DNA of 64,000 bases. It comes from Flavobacterium palustre. Lineage in GTDB: Bacteria; Bacteroidota; Bacteroidia; Flavobacteriales; Flavobacteriaceae. The DNA lies in contig NZ_BMGA01000001.1 in assembly GCF_014639535.1 (NCBI RefSeq), forward strand, positions 186,001 to 250,000. Direction: 5' to 3'. The number at the start of each line of letters is the position of its first letter. Position 1 is the first letter of the stretch. Below the pieces are notes generated by a model. That model made no database searches. It was given only the letters and a program-made list of their open reading frames with translations, and was not told where the DNA came from. The position numbers were made by a program, and so were the translations under genes. Below are positions 8,513-16,287 of the stretch, one piece after another.

Positions 8513-10603
8513 TTATGCTTGAGCCAAATCTTGCTCTCTGTAAGCTTCTAATTTATTGAAAAACTCAACTGCTTGCTCAATGTATTGTTTTGCGAAAGCT
8601 TCAGTAGGCTCGTTTTTATTGATTTGGTAAACCAATTCTCTGAAAGAAGTAGCCAATTCAATTTTATTCCCTGCAACAAAAACAGTATCGAATGAATCAA
8701 TAATTCCTGCGTGTGTATTTGTTTTTTCTTTTTCAGCAAGCAATAATGCTTTGGCACCATTTACAAAACCTGCATAAGCAAGGTAAATAGCATCTGACCA
8801 TTTTTGCTCTTCTAATAATTCCTGAGCTACAGTAATTTTATCTTTAGCTTCGAATAATAAAGTAGCAACCAAGTCAATTACCACACCAGCACATTCTCCA
8901 ACACCTACAGCTTTTACATAGTTATCGGCATTACCCCAATCCACGAAATCTTCTTCGGTAAGATTAGTAACATCAGCCAATGGTTTTAAGAATTCGTAGA
9001 AATATTTCTCTCCGTTAGCATCGTAATAATCTAAGAATTTAGCTCCGTTAGCATTTGCTTCAAAATCATTTAAGATTAAACGCAAAGCTTCAGGACCACG
9101 ACGGCTAGGAATTTTGATCACTTTATCAGCAAAACGACCGTTTCCGTTTCCTAAAATTCCACCACCTAATAATACCTGTAAAGCCGGAGCAACTAATTTA
9201 CCAGCGTTGATTGACATTCCCTGGAAACCAATTTCAGCCATGTTGTGTTGTCCACAAGCATTCATACAACCACTAATTTTGATTGCAATATCCTGGTTAT
9301 TTGCAAATTGTGGGTATTCTGCTTTTAACACTCTTTCTAATTCATCAGCAATACCTGTACTACTTGCAATACCTAAGTTACAAGTATCAGTACCCGGACA
9401 AGCTGTAATATCTCCAATAGTATTGTACCCCAAAGCAACCATGTCTAATTTGGCTAACTCCTGGTAGAAGAATGGTAAATTTTCTTCTTTAATATTACGG
9501 ATTACAATGTTTTGACGTAATGAAAAACGCAATTCATTAGCTCCGTAGTTTTTAATCAAATCAGCTAATAATCTTGCTTTGTCAATGTAAAAATCTCCTA
9601 AAAGTACTTTTACACCAATAGCTACATAACCCGCTTGTTTTTGAGCAATAACATTTGCTTTTTTCCAGGCTTCATAAGCCGCTACATCCTCAATAGTTAC
9701 TGTTGGTACTTCTAATAAAGGCTCAGCAATTGGACCTTCAAAAGCAGTAGTATCAATTTCATAACTATGGAAAGGCAATGCTTTTTTCTCTTCTTCTACC
9801 AAACGTAAAAATTCATCACGACCTAAATCTTTGATTAAGAATTTCAAACGTGCTTTCAGACGTTTTGCTCTTTCACCATAACGGTCAAAAATACGAATTA
9901 CACCTTCGGCAGTTGGGATAATTTGGTTTACCGGAATAAACTCAGAAAGCAATTCGGCGTGAGAAGGCTGAGAACCTAATCCACCACCTAACATCACTTT
10001 AAAACCTTTTTGTCCGTCTACAATTTTAGGAATGAATCCTAAATCGTGTAAATAACTCAAAGCAGAATCTTTTTCTGAAGAAGAAAATGAAATTTTGAAT
10101 TTACGCCCCATTTCCTGACAGATTGGGTTACGCAACAAATATTGAAATAAACCGTGTGCATAAGGAGTCACATCAAATGGCTCATCAACATCTACACCTG
10201 CTAATTCACTTCCTGTAATATTACGCACTGTGTTTCCACAAGCTTCTCTCAATGTAATATCATCTTTAGCCAAATCAGCCCAAAGTTCAGGAGTTCTGTC
10301 TAAACTCACATAGTGAATTTGGATATCCTGACGTGTAGTAATGTGTAAACGACCCGTAGAATATTTTTCTGAGACATCGGTAATTCTTCTTAATTGCTCA
10401 CTCGTTACTTTTCCGTAAGGCAATTTAATACGAATCATTTGTACGCCTTCCTGACGCTGACCGTAAATACCACGTGCTAAACGAAGACTACGAAAACGCT
10501 CGTCATCAATTTTTCCACCACGGAATAAATGTATCTTTTTTTCTAAATCGATAATCTCTTTTTGGACAATCGGATCCTCTATTTCTGTTCTAAAACTTTG
10601 CAT
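8513..10603 (-). CDS. Siroheme sulfite reductase with a C-terminal HEPN-like extension
   Basis: This enzyme reduces sulfite to sulfide with six electrons, probably from ferredoxin. The 696 residues contain two ferrodoxin-like/siroheme half repeats and the iron-sulfur/siroheme cysteines C402, C408, C446 and C450 (ACPGTDTC and SGCMNAC). The family usually ends around residue 560-570. Here about 110 residues follow, all helical, with AYAGFVNGAKALLL and TNTHAGIIDSF, which resemble the helical core of HEPN domains. The R-x4-H nuclease motif is not evident, so the extension may be structural. It sits between cysN (87-base gap) and the siroheme gene (12-base gap). A nitrite reductase reading is less likely given the cys context. 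Confidence 0.9.
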   Translation of the reverse strand: MQSFRTEIEDPIVQKEIIDLEKKIHLFRGGKIDDERFRSLRLARGIYGQRQEGVQMIRIKLPYGKVTSEQLRRITDVSEKYSTGRLHITTRQDIQIHYVSLDRTPELWADLAKDDITLREACGNTVRNITGSELAGVDVDEPFDVTPYAHGLFQYLLRNPICQEMGRKFKISFSSSEKDSALSYLHDLGFIPKIVDGQKGFKVMLGGGLGSQPSHAELLSEFIPVNQIIPTAEGVIRIFDRYGERAKRLKARLKFLIKDLGRDEFLRLVEEEKKALPFHSYEIDTTAFEGPIAEPLLEVPTVTIEDVAAYEAWKKANVIAQKQAGYVAIGVKVLLGDFYIDKARLLADLIKNYGANELRFSLRQNIVIRNIKEENLPFFYQELAKLDMVALGYNTIGDITACPGTDTCNLGIASSTGIADELERVLKAEYPQFANNQDIAIKISGCMNACGQHNMAEIGFQGMSINAGKLVAPALQVLLGGGILGNGNGRFADKVIKIPSRRGPEALRLILNDFEANANGAKFLDYYDANGEKYFYEFLKPLADVTNLTEEDFVDWGNADNYVKAVGVGECAGVVIDLVATLLFEAKDKITVAQELLEEQKWSDAIYLAYAGFVNGAKALLLAEKEKTNTHAGIIDSFDTVFVAGNKIELATSFRELVYQINKNEPTEAFAKQYIEQAVEFFNKLEAYREQDLAQA

Positions 10604-10690
10604 CTTTCTTTTTTCTTTTTGCTATTAGTCATTAACTAATGCGTGTAATGGTTATTCTCATTTATTTGTATGAGGCTAAAAAGCCAAAGA

Positions 10691-11935
10691 CTATCTAATA
10701 AACCCTACTCCTGCAGTTGTATTAGTATTAGGATCAATTAAGATGAATGCTCCATTTGACTTATTCTCTTCGTAAGTATCAAAATATAAAGCTTTGCTCA
10801 ATTTAATAGTTACTTCACCAATTTCGTTAATAGCTAACTGAGAAGCTGGTGTAGTTCCTGAATAATCCGTAGCAATTACATTATTGATGCTATCCACCTT
10901 AGCTAAAACTCTGTTAGTATTATGTTGAACCAAATATTTAGTTCCGGCAACTAATTTTTTGCTATCCATCCAACAAACTGTTGTTGTGATTTCTTTTTCA
11001 ATTTTTGGCAACTCGTTAGATTTCACAATCATATCTCCTCTGGTCACATTGATATCATTTTCTAATTCAATTGTGATTGAAGAACCGGCAACTGCTTCAT
11101 CATATTGTTTATCAAAGAAGTGAATTTTAGTCACCACAGATTCTGTTAAAGAAGGTAAAACCGTAACAGCATCTCCCACTTTAATATTATTTCCGTTCAA
11201 TTTTCCGGCGTATCCTCTAAAATCGTGGTATTCTTCGGTTTTAGGACGAATTACAGTTTGAACCGGGAAACGGGTTTTTCCATTATCATAAATATCTTTT
11301 GACTCTAAAGCTTCTAAATGCTGTAAGATTGTTTGTCCGGTGTACCAAGGCATTTTCCCTAATGATTCCACAACATTATCTCCAGTTAAAGCACTTAAAG
11401 GAATATAGCTTACATTTTGTTCTTTATAAGAACTCTTAGCATTCAATGCCTGGAAATCAGCTTTGATTTTATTGAAAACTTCTTCTGAATAATCCACTAA
11501 GTCCATTTTGTTGATTGCAACAATCACATCTTTTACTCTCAATAAGTTATTGATAAAAAAGTGACGATACGTTTGTTCAATTACCCCTTTACGAGCGTCA
11601 ATCAAAATGATAGAAACCTGAGAAGTTGAAGCACCTGTAACCATGTTACGTGTATATTCCACGTGTCCCGGAGTATCAGCAATGATATAACTTTTCTTAG
11701 CTGTAGAAAAATAAATATGCGCTACGTCAATTGTAATCCCTTGTTCTCTCTCTGCAACTAATCCGTCAGTAGCCAAAGAAAAATCTAAATAATCATATCC
11801 TTTTTGCTTACTGCTTTTTTCAATTGCCTCTAATTTATCTGTAGTCAATGATTGTGTATCATACAACAATCTTCCGATTAATGTACTTTTTCCGTCATCT
11901 ACACTTCCTGCTGTTGCTATTTTTAAAACTTCCAT
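10691..11935 (-). CDS. cysN: Sulfate adenylyltransferase, GTPase subunit
   Basis: CysN couples GTP hydrolysis to the formation of APS from sulfate and ATP by CysD. The 414-residue protein has the P-loop AGSVDDGKS (about 9-17), a DTPGH switch motif, NKMD for guanine recognition, and two beta-barrel domains as in elongation factors. It is shorter than E. coli CysN (about 475), mainly at the termini. No CysC kinase domain is fused to it, which agrees with the APS-type reductase upstream. It follows cysD by 102 bases. Confidence 0.95.
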   Translation of the reverse strand: MEVLKIATAGSVDDGKSTLIGRLLYDTQSLTTDKLEAIEKSSKQKGYDYLDFSLATDGLVAEREQGITIDVAHIYFSTAKKSYIIADTPGHVEYTRNMVTGASTSQVSIILIDARKGVIEQTYRHFFINNLLRVKDVIVAINKMDLVDYSEEVFNKIKADFQALNAKSSYKEQNVSYIPLSALTGDNVVESLGKMPWYTGQTILQHLEALESKDIYDNGKTRFPVQTVIRPKTEEYHDFRGYAGKLNGNNIKVGDAVTVLPSLTESVVTKIHFFDKQYDEAVAGSSITIELENDINVTRGDMIVKSNELPKIEKEITTTVCWMDSKKLVAGTKYLVQHNTNRVLAKVDSINNVIATDYSGTTPASQLAINEIGEVTIKLSKALYFDTYEENKSNGAFILIDPNTNTTAGVGFIR

Positions 11936-11951
11936 TCTAAATATTTTGTTT

Positions 11952-11990
11952 CAGATTTAAAGTTTCAGGTTCTTTCGAAACTTAAATCTG
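11952..11990 (-). repeat. Inverted repeat in the cysD-cysN spacer
   Basis: CAGATTTAAAGTTTC and GAAACTTAAATCTG face each other around a 10-base loop. It has no T-run suited to termination, so it may instead protect or process the mRNA between cysD and cysN. The adjoining bases (12005-12035) are a TTCTAACT-type direct repeat. Confidence 0.55.
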
Positions 11991-12037
11991 TATGTTTTTT
12001 TGATTCTTCTAACTTCTAACTCTTAACTTCTAACTTA

Positions 12038-12937
12038 TTAAAAGTATCCTTGTTGTTTTCTTTTCTCCATCGCTGCTTCCGAACGTTTATCGTCAATACG
12101 CGCTCCACGCTCAGAAATAGTAGATTGTCTAATTTCACCAACAACTTCAGCAATAGTACCTGCATAAGATTCAACAGCAGCAGTACAACTCATATCTCCA
12201 ACAGTTCTAAAACGAACTACTCTTTCTTCAATCTCCTCATCTTCATCCTGGTAAACAAATGGAGAGTGAGACCAAATCATTCCGTCTCTAACAAATACTT
12301 TACGAGTATGAGAGAAATAAATAGATGGAATTTCAATTTGCTCTTGTTCGATATAACTCCAAACATCTAATTCTGTCCAGTTTGAAATTGGGAACACACG
12401 AACATTTTGTCCTAATTCAATTTTTCCGTTCAATAAATCAAATAACTCAGGACGTTGATTTTTCTCATCCCATTGACCGAAATCGTCACGAACAGAGAAA
12501 ATACGTTCTTTAGCTCTTGCTTTTTCTTCGTCACGACGCGCTCCACCAATACAAGCATCAAATTTAAATTCGTCGATAGCATCCAAAAGAGAGGTTGTTT
12601 GCAAACTGTTTCTACTTGCATAACGACCTGTTTCTTCAACTACTTTTCCCTGATCGATAGCATCCTGTACATTACGAACGATTAACTCTAATCCTAATTC
12701 AGCAACTAATTTGTCTCTGAATTCGATAGTCTCAGGAAAGTTATGACCTGTATCTACGTGCAACAATGGGAAAGGAATTTTAGCAGGAAAGAACGCTTTT
12801 TGCGCTAATCTCACTAAAGTAATAGAATCTTTTCCTCCTGAAAAAAGCAACACAGGTTTCTCAAATTGAGAAACAACTTCTCTAAATATGTAAATCGCTT
12901 CGCTTTCTAAAGCATTTGTTTTTAAAACTGAACTCAT
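12038..12937 (-). CDS. cysD: Sulfate adenylyltransferase, catalytic subunit
   Basis: CysD makes APS from sulfate and ATP and works as a heterodimer with CysN. The 299-residue protein has the PP-loop LLFSGGKDS (about 31-39), the family's GGARRDEEKARAKER stretch and the C-terminal RSEAAMEKRKQQGYF tail. Length matches the family (about 300). It is the second gene of the leftward operon, 95 bases after cysH. Confidence 0.96.
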   Translation of the reverse strand: MSSVLKTNALESEAIYIFREVVSQFEKPVLLFSGGKDSITLVRLAQKAFFPAKIPFPLLHVDTGHNFPETIEFRDKLVAELGLELIVRNVQDAIDQGKVVEETGRYASRNSLQTTSLLDAIDEFKFDACIGGARRDEEKARAKERIFSVRDDFGQWDEKNQRPELFDLLNGKIELGQNVRVFPISNWTELDVWSYIEQEQIEIPSIYFSHTRKVFVRDGMIWSHSPFVYQDEDEEIEERVVRFRTVGDMSCTAAVESYAGTIAEVVGEIRQSTISERGARIDDKRSEAAMEKRKQQGYF

Positions 12938-13032
12938 TTTTTTAATTTAAATATTAAAATTGAAAGACTAAAAGATTGCTAATTGCCTGTCTTTTCATCT
13001 ACTCTCTTTATTCTCTTCTCTCTATTCTTTAA

Positions 13033-13734
13033 TTATTTCCCGTGCAAACCACATTCCTTATGGCTTTGTTCCCAATACCATCTTCCTGCTCTGATATCTT
13101 CACCTTCTACAATGGCTCTGGTACATGGTGCACAACCAATACTTACGAATCCTTTTTTGTGTAAACTATTTTGTGGCACATTATGATCGTCAATATATTT
13201 TTGTACTTCTTCCAATGTCCATTTCAACAACGGATTGAATTTTACGATTGCAAAATTAGCATCATATTCAAACAAATGCAAATCGCTTCTGTTTTCTGAT
13301 TGCTCCGCTCTTAAACCTGTAATCCAAATTTCATTCCCGACCAATGCTTTTTTCAAAGGTACCACCTTACGAATAAAACAACATTCTTTTCTGTTTTCAA
13401 CTGATTCAAAGAAACTATTAGGTCCTTTTTTCTCTAACAATTCCTCTACCGCTTTAGCTTCAGGAAAATACACTTTAATCGGTGTTTTGTATTTTTTTTG
13501 TGTTCTGTGAAAAACATCATAAGTTTCCTGAAACAAACGTCCTGTATCTAAAGTGAAAATTTTTATCGCAGCACCGCTTTTTTCAATTAAATCAGTTATT
13601 ACCTGATCCTCCTGACCAAAAGAAGTTGAAAAAACAACTTCACCTTTATATTCCTCAGCCAAAAAAGCAAAAGTTTCCTCAATGGAAAACCCTGCTGTTT
13701 TTTCTAATAACTCATTTACTACTGTTGCACTCAT
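13033..13734 (-). CDS. cysH: Adenylyl-sulfate (APS) reductase, thioredoxin-dependent
   Basis: This 233-residue enzyme reduces activated sulfate to sulfite. It has the PP-loop-like VVFSTSFGQEDQV (about 34-46) and the catalytic C-terminal ECGLHGK. Two cysteine pairs, CC in RKECCFIRK and CAPC in SIGCAPCTR, indicate a [4Fe-4S] cluster, which by established knowledge marks APS reductases rather than PAPS reductases. That agrees with the absence of an APS kinase gene in the operon. It is the first gene of the cys operon and has a strong promoter with an operator-like site just downstream of the predicted start site. Confidence 0.93.
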   Translation of the reverse strand: MSATVVNELLEKTAGFSIEETFAFLAEEYKGEVVFSTSFGQEDQVITDLIEKSGAAIKIFTLDTGRLFQETYDVFHRTQKKYKTPIKVYFPEAKAVEELLEKKGPNSFFESVENRKECCFIRKVVPLKKALVGNEIWITGLRAEQSENRSDLHLFEYDANFAIVKFNPLLKWTLEEVQKYIDDHNVPQNSLHKKGFVSIGCAPCTRAIVEGEDIRAGRWYWEQSHKECGLHGK

Positions 13735-13763
13735 TGTATTCTTTTTTATTTCAAATCTATTAC

Positions 13764-13779
13764 CCTATCGGTTTAGTAG
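13764..13779 (-). promoter_or_regulatory. Operator-like site downstream of the cys promoter
   Basis: Read on the minus strand this is CTACTAAACCGATAGG, an imperfect dyad (CTAY...RTAG). It matches the site at 14015-14030 at 12 of 16 positions, and flanking bases also match. It lies between the predicted start site (about 13783) and the cysH ATG, a position suited to repression. The nearby Rrf2 regulator is the obvious candidate to bind it; that link is inferred. Confidence 0.65.
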
Positions 13780-13788
13780 ATTACTGTG

Positions 13789-13818
13789 CAAAAATACTAC
13801 TTATTTCTAAATTTCAAA
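13789..13818 (-). promoter_or_regulatory. Promoter of the cys operon
   Basis: TTTG (13815-13818) and TATTTTTG (13789-13796) on the minus strand are spaced by 18 bases. The predicted start site is about 13783, giving a leader of about 50 bases before cysH. The 338-base gap 13735-14072 holds this promoter, the two operator sites and the divergent permease promoter, and nothing else that I recognise. Confidence 0.7.
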
Positions 13819-14014
13819 ACATATTTCAACTTTTTTATAATTATTAAGATATAAAACTACAGAATTAAAATACTAAAAATCAACAATTAACAAACAAAAC
13901 CTACTTTTAAAACTAAAATTATTTAATAACTAAAAAAGTCAGCATCCTACTTTTTTAAATCCAGACTTTCTAAATTCACTTTTCAAACAAACATTTATAA
14001 TAAAAAAATAAATT

Positions 14015-14030
14015 CTACTACATCTATAGG
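14015..14030 (+). promoter_or_regulatory. Operator-like site upstream of the TauE/SafE gene
   Basis: CTACTACATCTATAGG is the second copy of the site found before cysH. It occupies the position where the -33 box of the permease promoter would be, so a bound repressor would block polymerase. No other copy with both half-sites was found by eye in the window. Confidence 0.65.
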
Positions 14031-14048
14031 ATTATTATAAAACAATTG

Positions 14049-14056
14049 TACTTTTG
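14049..14056 (+). promoter_or_regulatory. -7 element of the TauE/SafE gene
   Basis: TACTTTTG matches TAnnTTTG. It sets the start site near 14062 and so rules out the upstream in-frame TTG at 14046 in favour of the ATG at 14073. Confidence 0.65.
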
Positions 14057-14072
14057 CAAAAAAATATTTTTT

Positions 14073-14855
14073 ATGGATTTTGAAATTGGACTTATTGTTG
14101 CAGGTTTATTTGTTGGTTTTATAGTAGGTATGACCGGTGTAGGCGGAGGCTCGCTAATGACACCTATTTTGTTGTATTTTGGTATTCCGCCTACAAAGGC
14201 TGTTGGTACTGATTTACTATATGCTGCATTTACAAAAACCGGAGGAATCCTTGTACATCATAAAAAAAGAAATGTAAACTGGGTTATAACCGGCTGGCTT
14301 TCCCTGGGAAGTATTCCGGCAGCCTTATTCACTTTATGGATTTTAAACAACATAAAAACAGATGTTACCGCAATTAATACTGTGATAAAATACAGTTTAG
14401 GATGGGCACTATTATTTACTTCGGTAGCCATTTTATTCAAAAAGAAATTGCTTGACTTTTCTCAAAAACATGCCGGAGACAAATTCCACAGTGAAAGCAA
14501 AACACAAAACCTTTTAACTGTAGCTATCGGAGTTTTATTAGGAGCTACAGTAACTCTTACTTCAATTGGTGCCGGAGCATTAGGTACGGTTACATTATTC
14601 TTTTTGTACCCACTGTTACCAACCCCAAGACTGGTAGGAACGGAAATTGCTCATGCAGTTCCATTAACACTTGTAGCAGGGTTAGGACATGCTTCTATGG
14701 GAAATCTGGATTTAGTTTTACTAGGACAATTACTAATGGGATCACTTCCGGGAATTTACGTAGGCAGTATGCTGAGCGGAAAAGTACCTGACTTATTCCT
14801 TAGAAATGCAATTGCAGTAATGCTATTTTTTGTAGGATACAATTTGATATTCTAA
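14073..14855 (+). CDS. TauE/SafE family permease, probable sulfur-compound transporter
   Basis: This 260-residue inner membrane protein has about eight hydrophobic segments and the family's repeated glycine-rich motif (VGMTGVGGGSLMTP near the start, TLTSIGAGALGT in the second half). Family members move sulfite, sulfonates or other small sulfur anions. Its position opposite the cys operon, with a shared operator-like site and a regulator gene next door, suggests sulfate or thiosulfate uptake (or sulfite export) tied to cysteine need. The direction of transport cannot be read from sequence. A TTG start at 14046 is excluded by the -7 box. Confidence 0.88.
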   Translation: MDFEIGLIVAGLFVGFIVGMTGVGGGSLMTPILLYFGIPPTKAVGTDLLYAAFTKTGGILVHHKKRNVNWVITGWLSLGSIPAALFTLWILNNIKTDVTAINTVIKYSLGWALLFTSVAILFKKKLLDFSQKHAGDKFHSESKTQNLLTVAIGVLLGATVTLTSIGAGALGTVTLFFLYPLLPTPRLVGTEIAHAVPLTLVAGLGHASMGNLDLVLLGQLLMGSLPGIYVGSMLSGKVPDLFLRNAIAVMLFFVGYNLIF

Positions 14856-14878
14856 ATATCACAAAACAGAAAAATAGT

Positions 14879-14918
14879 AAAAGCCCCTTTCATTGTTCTT
14901 ACAGCGAAAGGGGCTTTT
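14879..14918. terminator. Bidirectional terminator between permease and regulator genes
   Basis: AAAAGCCCCTTTC (14879-14891) pairs with GAAAGGGGCTTTT (14906-14918), giving a 13-bp stem with A/T runs on both sides. It can end both the permease and the convergent regulator transcripts. Confidence 0.85.
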
Positions 14919-14941
14919 AGATTTTATACGTTCTCAAAAAA

Positions 14942-15352
14942 TTAAAACGCTATATCAGCCAAAGAGTTATTTTCCAAAACCATTAAGGTATTATCCCTAA
15001 TCTCGGTCATTAAACGACGTGCTGCACAAGTCGCTTCATCTTCACAATCATCACATTTTTCATAAAAATTATGACTTGCACAAGGCAGTAAGGCAATAGG
15101 TCCTTCAAGAATGCGATAGACTTTTGCCATGCTGATTTCTTTAGGATCTTTAATCAAATAATAACCTCCGCCTTTTCCTTTTTTGGCTCCTAAAAAGCCC
15201 GAATTACGAAGTAGCAACAAAATACTCTCCAAAAACTTAATCGAAATATTTTCGCTCTTAGCAATATCTGCAATAGCAACAGGCGTTTGATCTTCCTGGC
15301 GCGCCAAATAAGTCAATGCTTTTATTCCGTATTTTGTCTTTTTAGAAATCAT
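14942..15352 (-). CDS. Rrf2-family transcriptional regulator, probable sulfur-assimilation regulator
   Basis: This 136-residue protein is an Rrf2/IscR/CymR-type winged-helix regulator. The N-terminal HTH covers about residues 8-65, with the family's wing motif KGKGGGYYL at 58-66. Cysteines at 91, 100, 103 and 109 lie where IscR-type proteins bind an iron-sulfur cluster, but the spacing is not that of E. coli IscR. Clustering with cysHDN-sir and TauE/SafE, both with a shared operator-like site, suggests a CymR-like role in repressing sulfate assimilation. No copy of the operator was seen before its own start. Confidence 0.85.
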   Translation of the reverse strand: MISKKTKYGIKALTYLARQEDQTPVAIADIAKSENISIKFLESILLLLRNSGFLGAKKGKGGGYYLIKDPKEISMAKVYRILEGPIALLPCASHNFYEKCDDCEDEATCAARRLMTEIRDNTLMVLENNSLADIAF

Positions 15353-15533
15353 TTAAATGTTTATTGTAAAACGATTTTCGATATTAATAATTCATGTTCA
15401 AAAAACAAATCTACAATCAAAAATTGTCAATCAAAAATATTCTCCAACAATATCAATCCCTCAAACCAAAATAATTAAGAAAAAAATCACATTATTTTCT
15501 TGTTCTTATTTTTAAACCAAAAATAATCTTACA

Positions 15534-15541
15534 TATATTTG
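15534..15541 (+). promoter_or_regulatory. -7 element of the outer membrane barrel gene
   Basis: TATATTTG lies 23 bases before the ATG at 15565 and matches TAnnTTTG. The -33 box is not clear. Confidence 0.6.
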
Positions 15542-15564
15542 TTTCAAAATTTAATCAAACCAAA

Positions 15565-16221
15565 ATGAAAAAACTATTTTTAGCAGCATCTCTTGCCTTT
15601 TTTGGCGTAATCTCGGCACAAACAGAAAAAGGCTCATTTTTTATCAGCGGAAAAACTAATTTAGGTTTCACCTCCAATACTATAAAATACAAAGCTCAAG
15701 GACAAACCTTTGATGGTTCAAAAACAAATACTTTTACTATCTCGCCTAATGCTGGTTATTTTATTGTTGATAATTTAGCACTTGGATTAGCGTTAGATTA
15801 CAAAACATCTACGACTAAAATAAAAGCCGGAACAGAAATTGAATCTCCTTACGATCCAACATTTACAAATGGAACTAAAGAAAAACAAACAACACTTTCT
15901 ATCATTCCGAATGTAACCTATTTCTTTTCCGAAGGAAAAACAAGACCTTATTTAAATACAGGAGTCGGATTTGCAAATACTAAAAACAAGAATAATTACA
16001 CAATGTATAATTCATCCGGAGACATTCTTTTTTCGAGCTCGGAAACCAAAAATGATGGTTTTGTTTGGACAGCTAATGGAGGTTTAATTTTCTTAATCAC
16101 GGAAAATATAGCACTTGATTTAGGTTTAGGCTATACTAACTATTCATTCAAAAATGATGGTGTAAAAATAAATTCCGGTGCTTTTGTTGCAAATGCTGGT
16201 ATCAGCGTATTTTTAAAATAA
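15565..16221 (+). CDS. Small outer membrane beta-barrel protein
   Basis: This 218-residue protein has an 18-19 residue signal peptide ending VISAQ, then alternating strands with regular aromatic and glycine residues and a C-terminal strand ending in a hydrophobic-Phe-Leu-Lys pattern. It looks like an 8-stranded OmpA/OmpX-type barrel (OMP_b-brl family). Substrate and role are unknown. It is monocistronic, with its own promoter and a terminator shared with the convergent met operon, so its neighbours say little about function. Confidence 0.75.
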   Translation: MKKLFLAASLAFFGVISAQTEKGSFFISGKTNLGFTSNTIKYKAQGQTFDGSKTNTFTISPNAGYFIVDNLALGLALDYKTSTTKIKAGTEIESPYDPTFTNGTKEKQTTLSIIPNVTYFFSEGKTRPYLNTGVGFANTKNKNNYTMYNSSGDILFSSSETKNDGFVWTANGGLIFLITENIALDLGLGYTNYSFKNDGVKINSGAFVANAGISVFLK

Positions 16222-16236
16222 AAATGAACCAAACAA

Positions 16237-16267
16237 AAAAGGGTTAGCAAAACAAGCTAACCCTTTT
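16237..16267. terminator. Bidirectional terminator between barrel gene and met operon
   Basis: AAAAGGGTTAGC and GCTAACCCTTTT form a 12-bp stem with a 7-base loop. It closes the rightward barrel gene and the leftward metX-thrA-metZ operon. Confidence 0.85.
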
Positions 16268-16287
16268 ATATTTATAAAGCCATCTTA

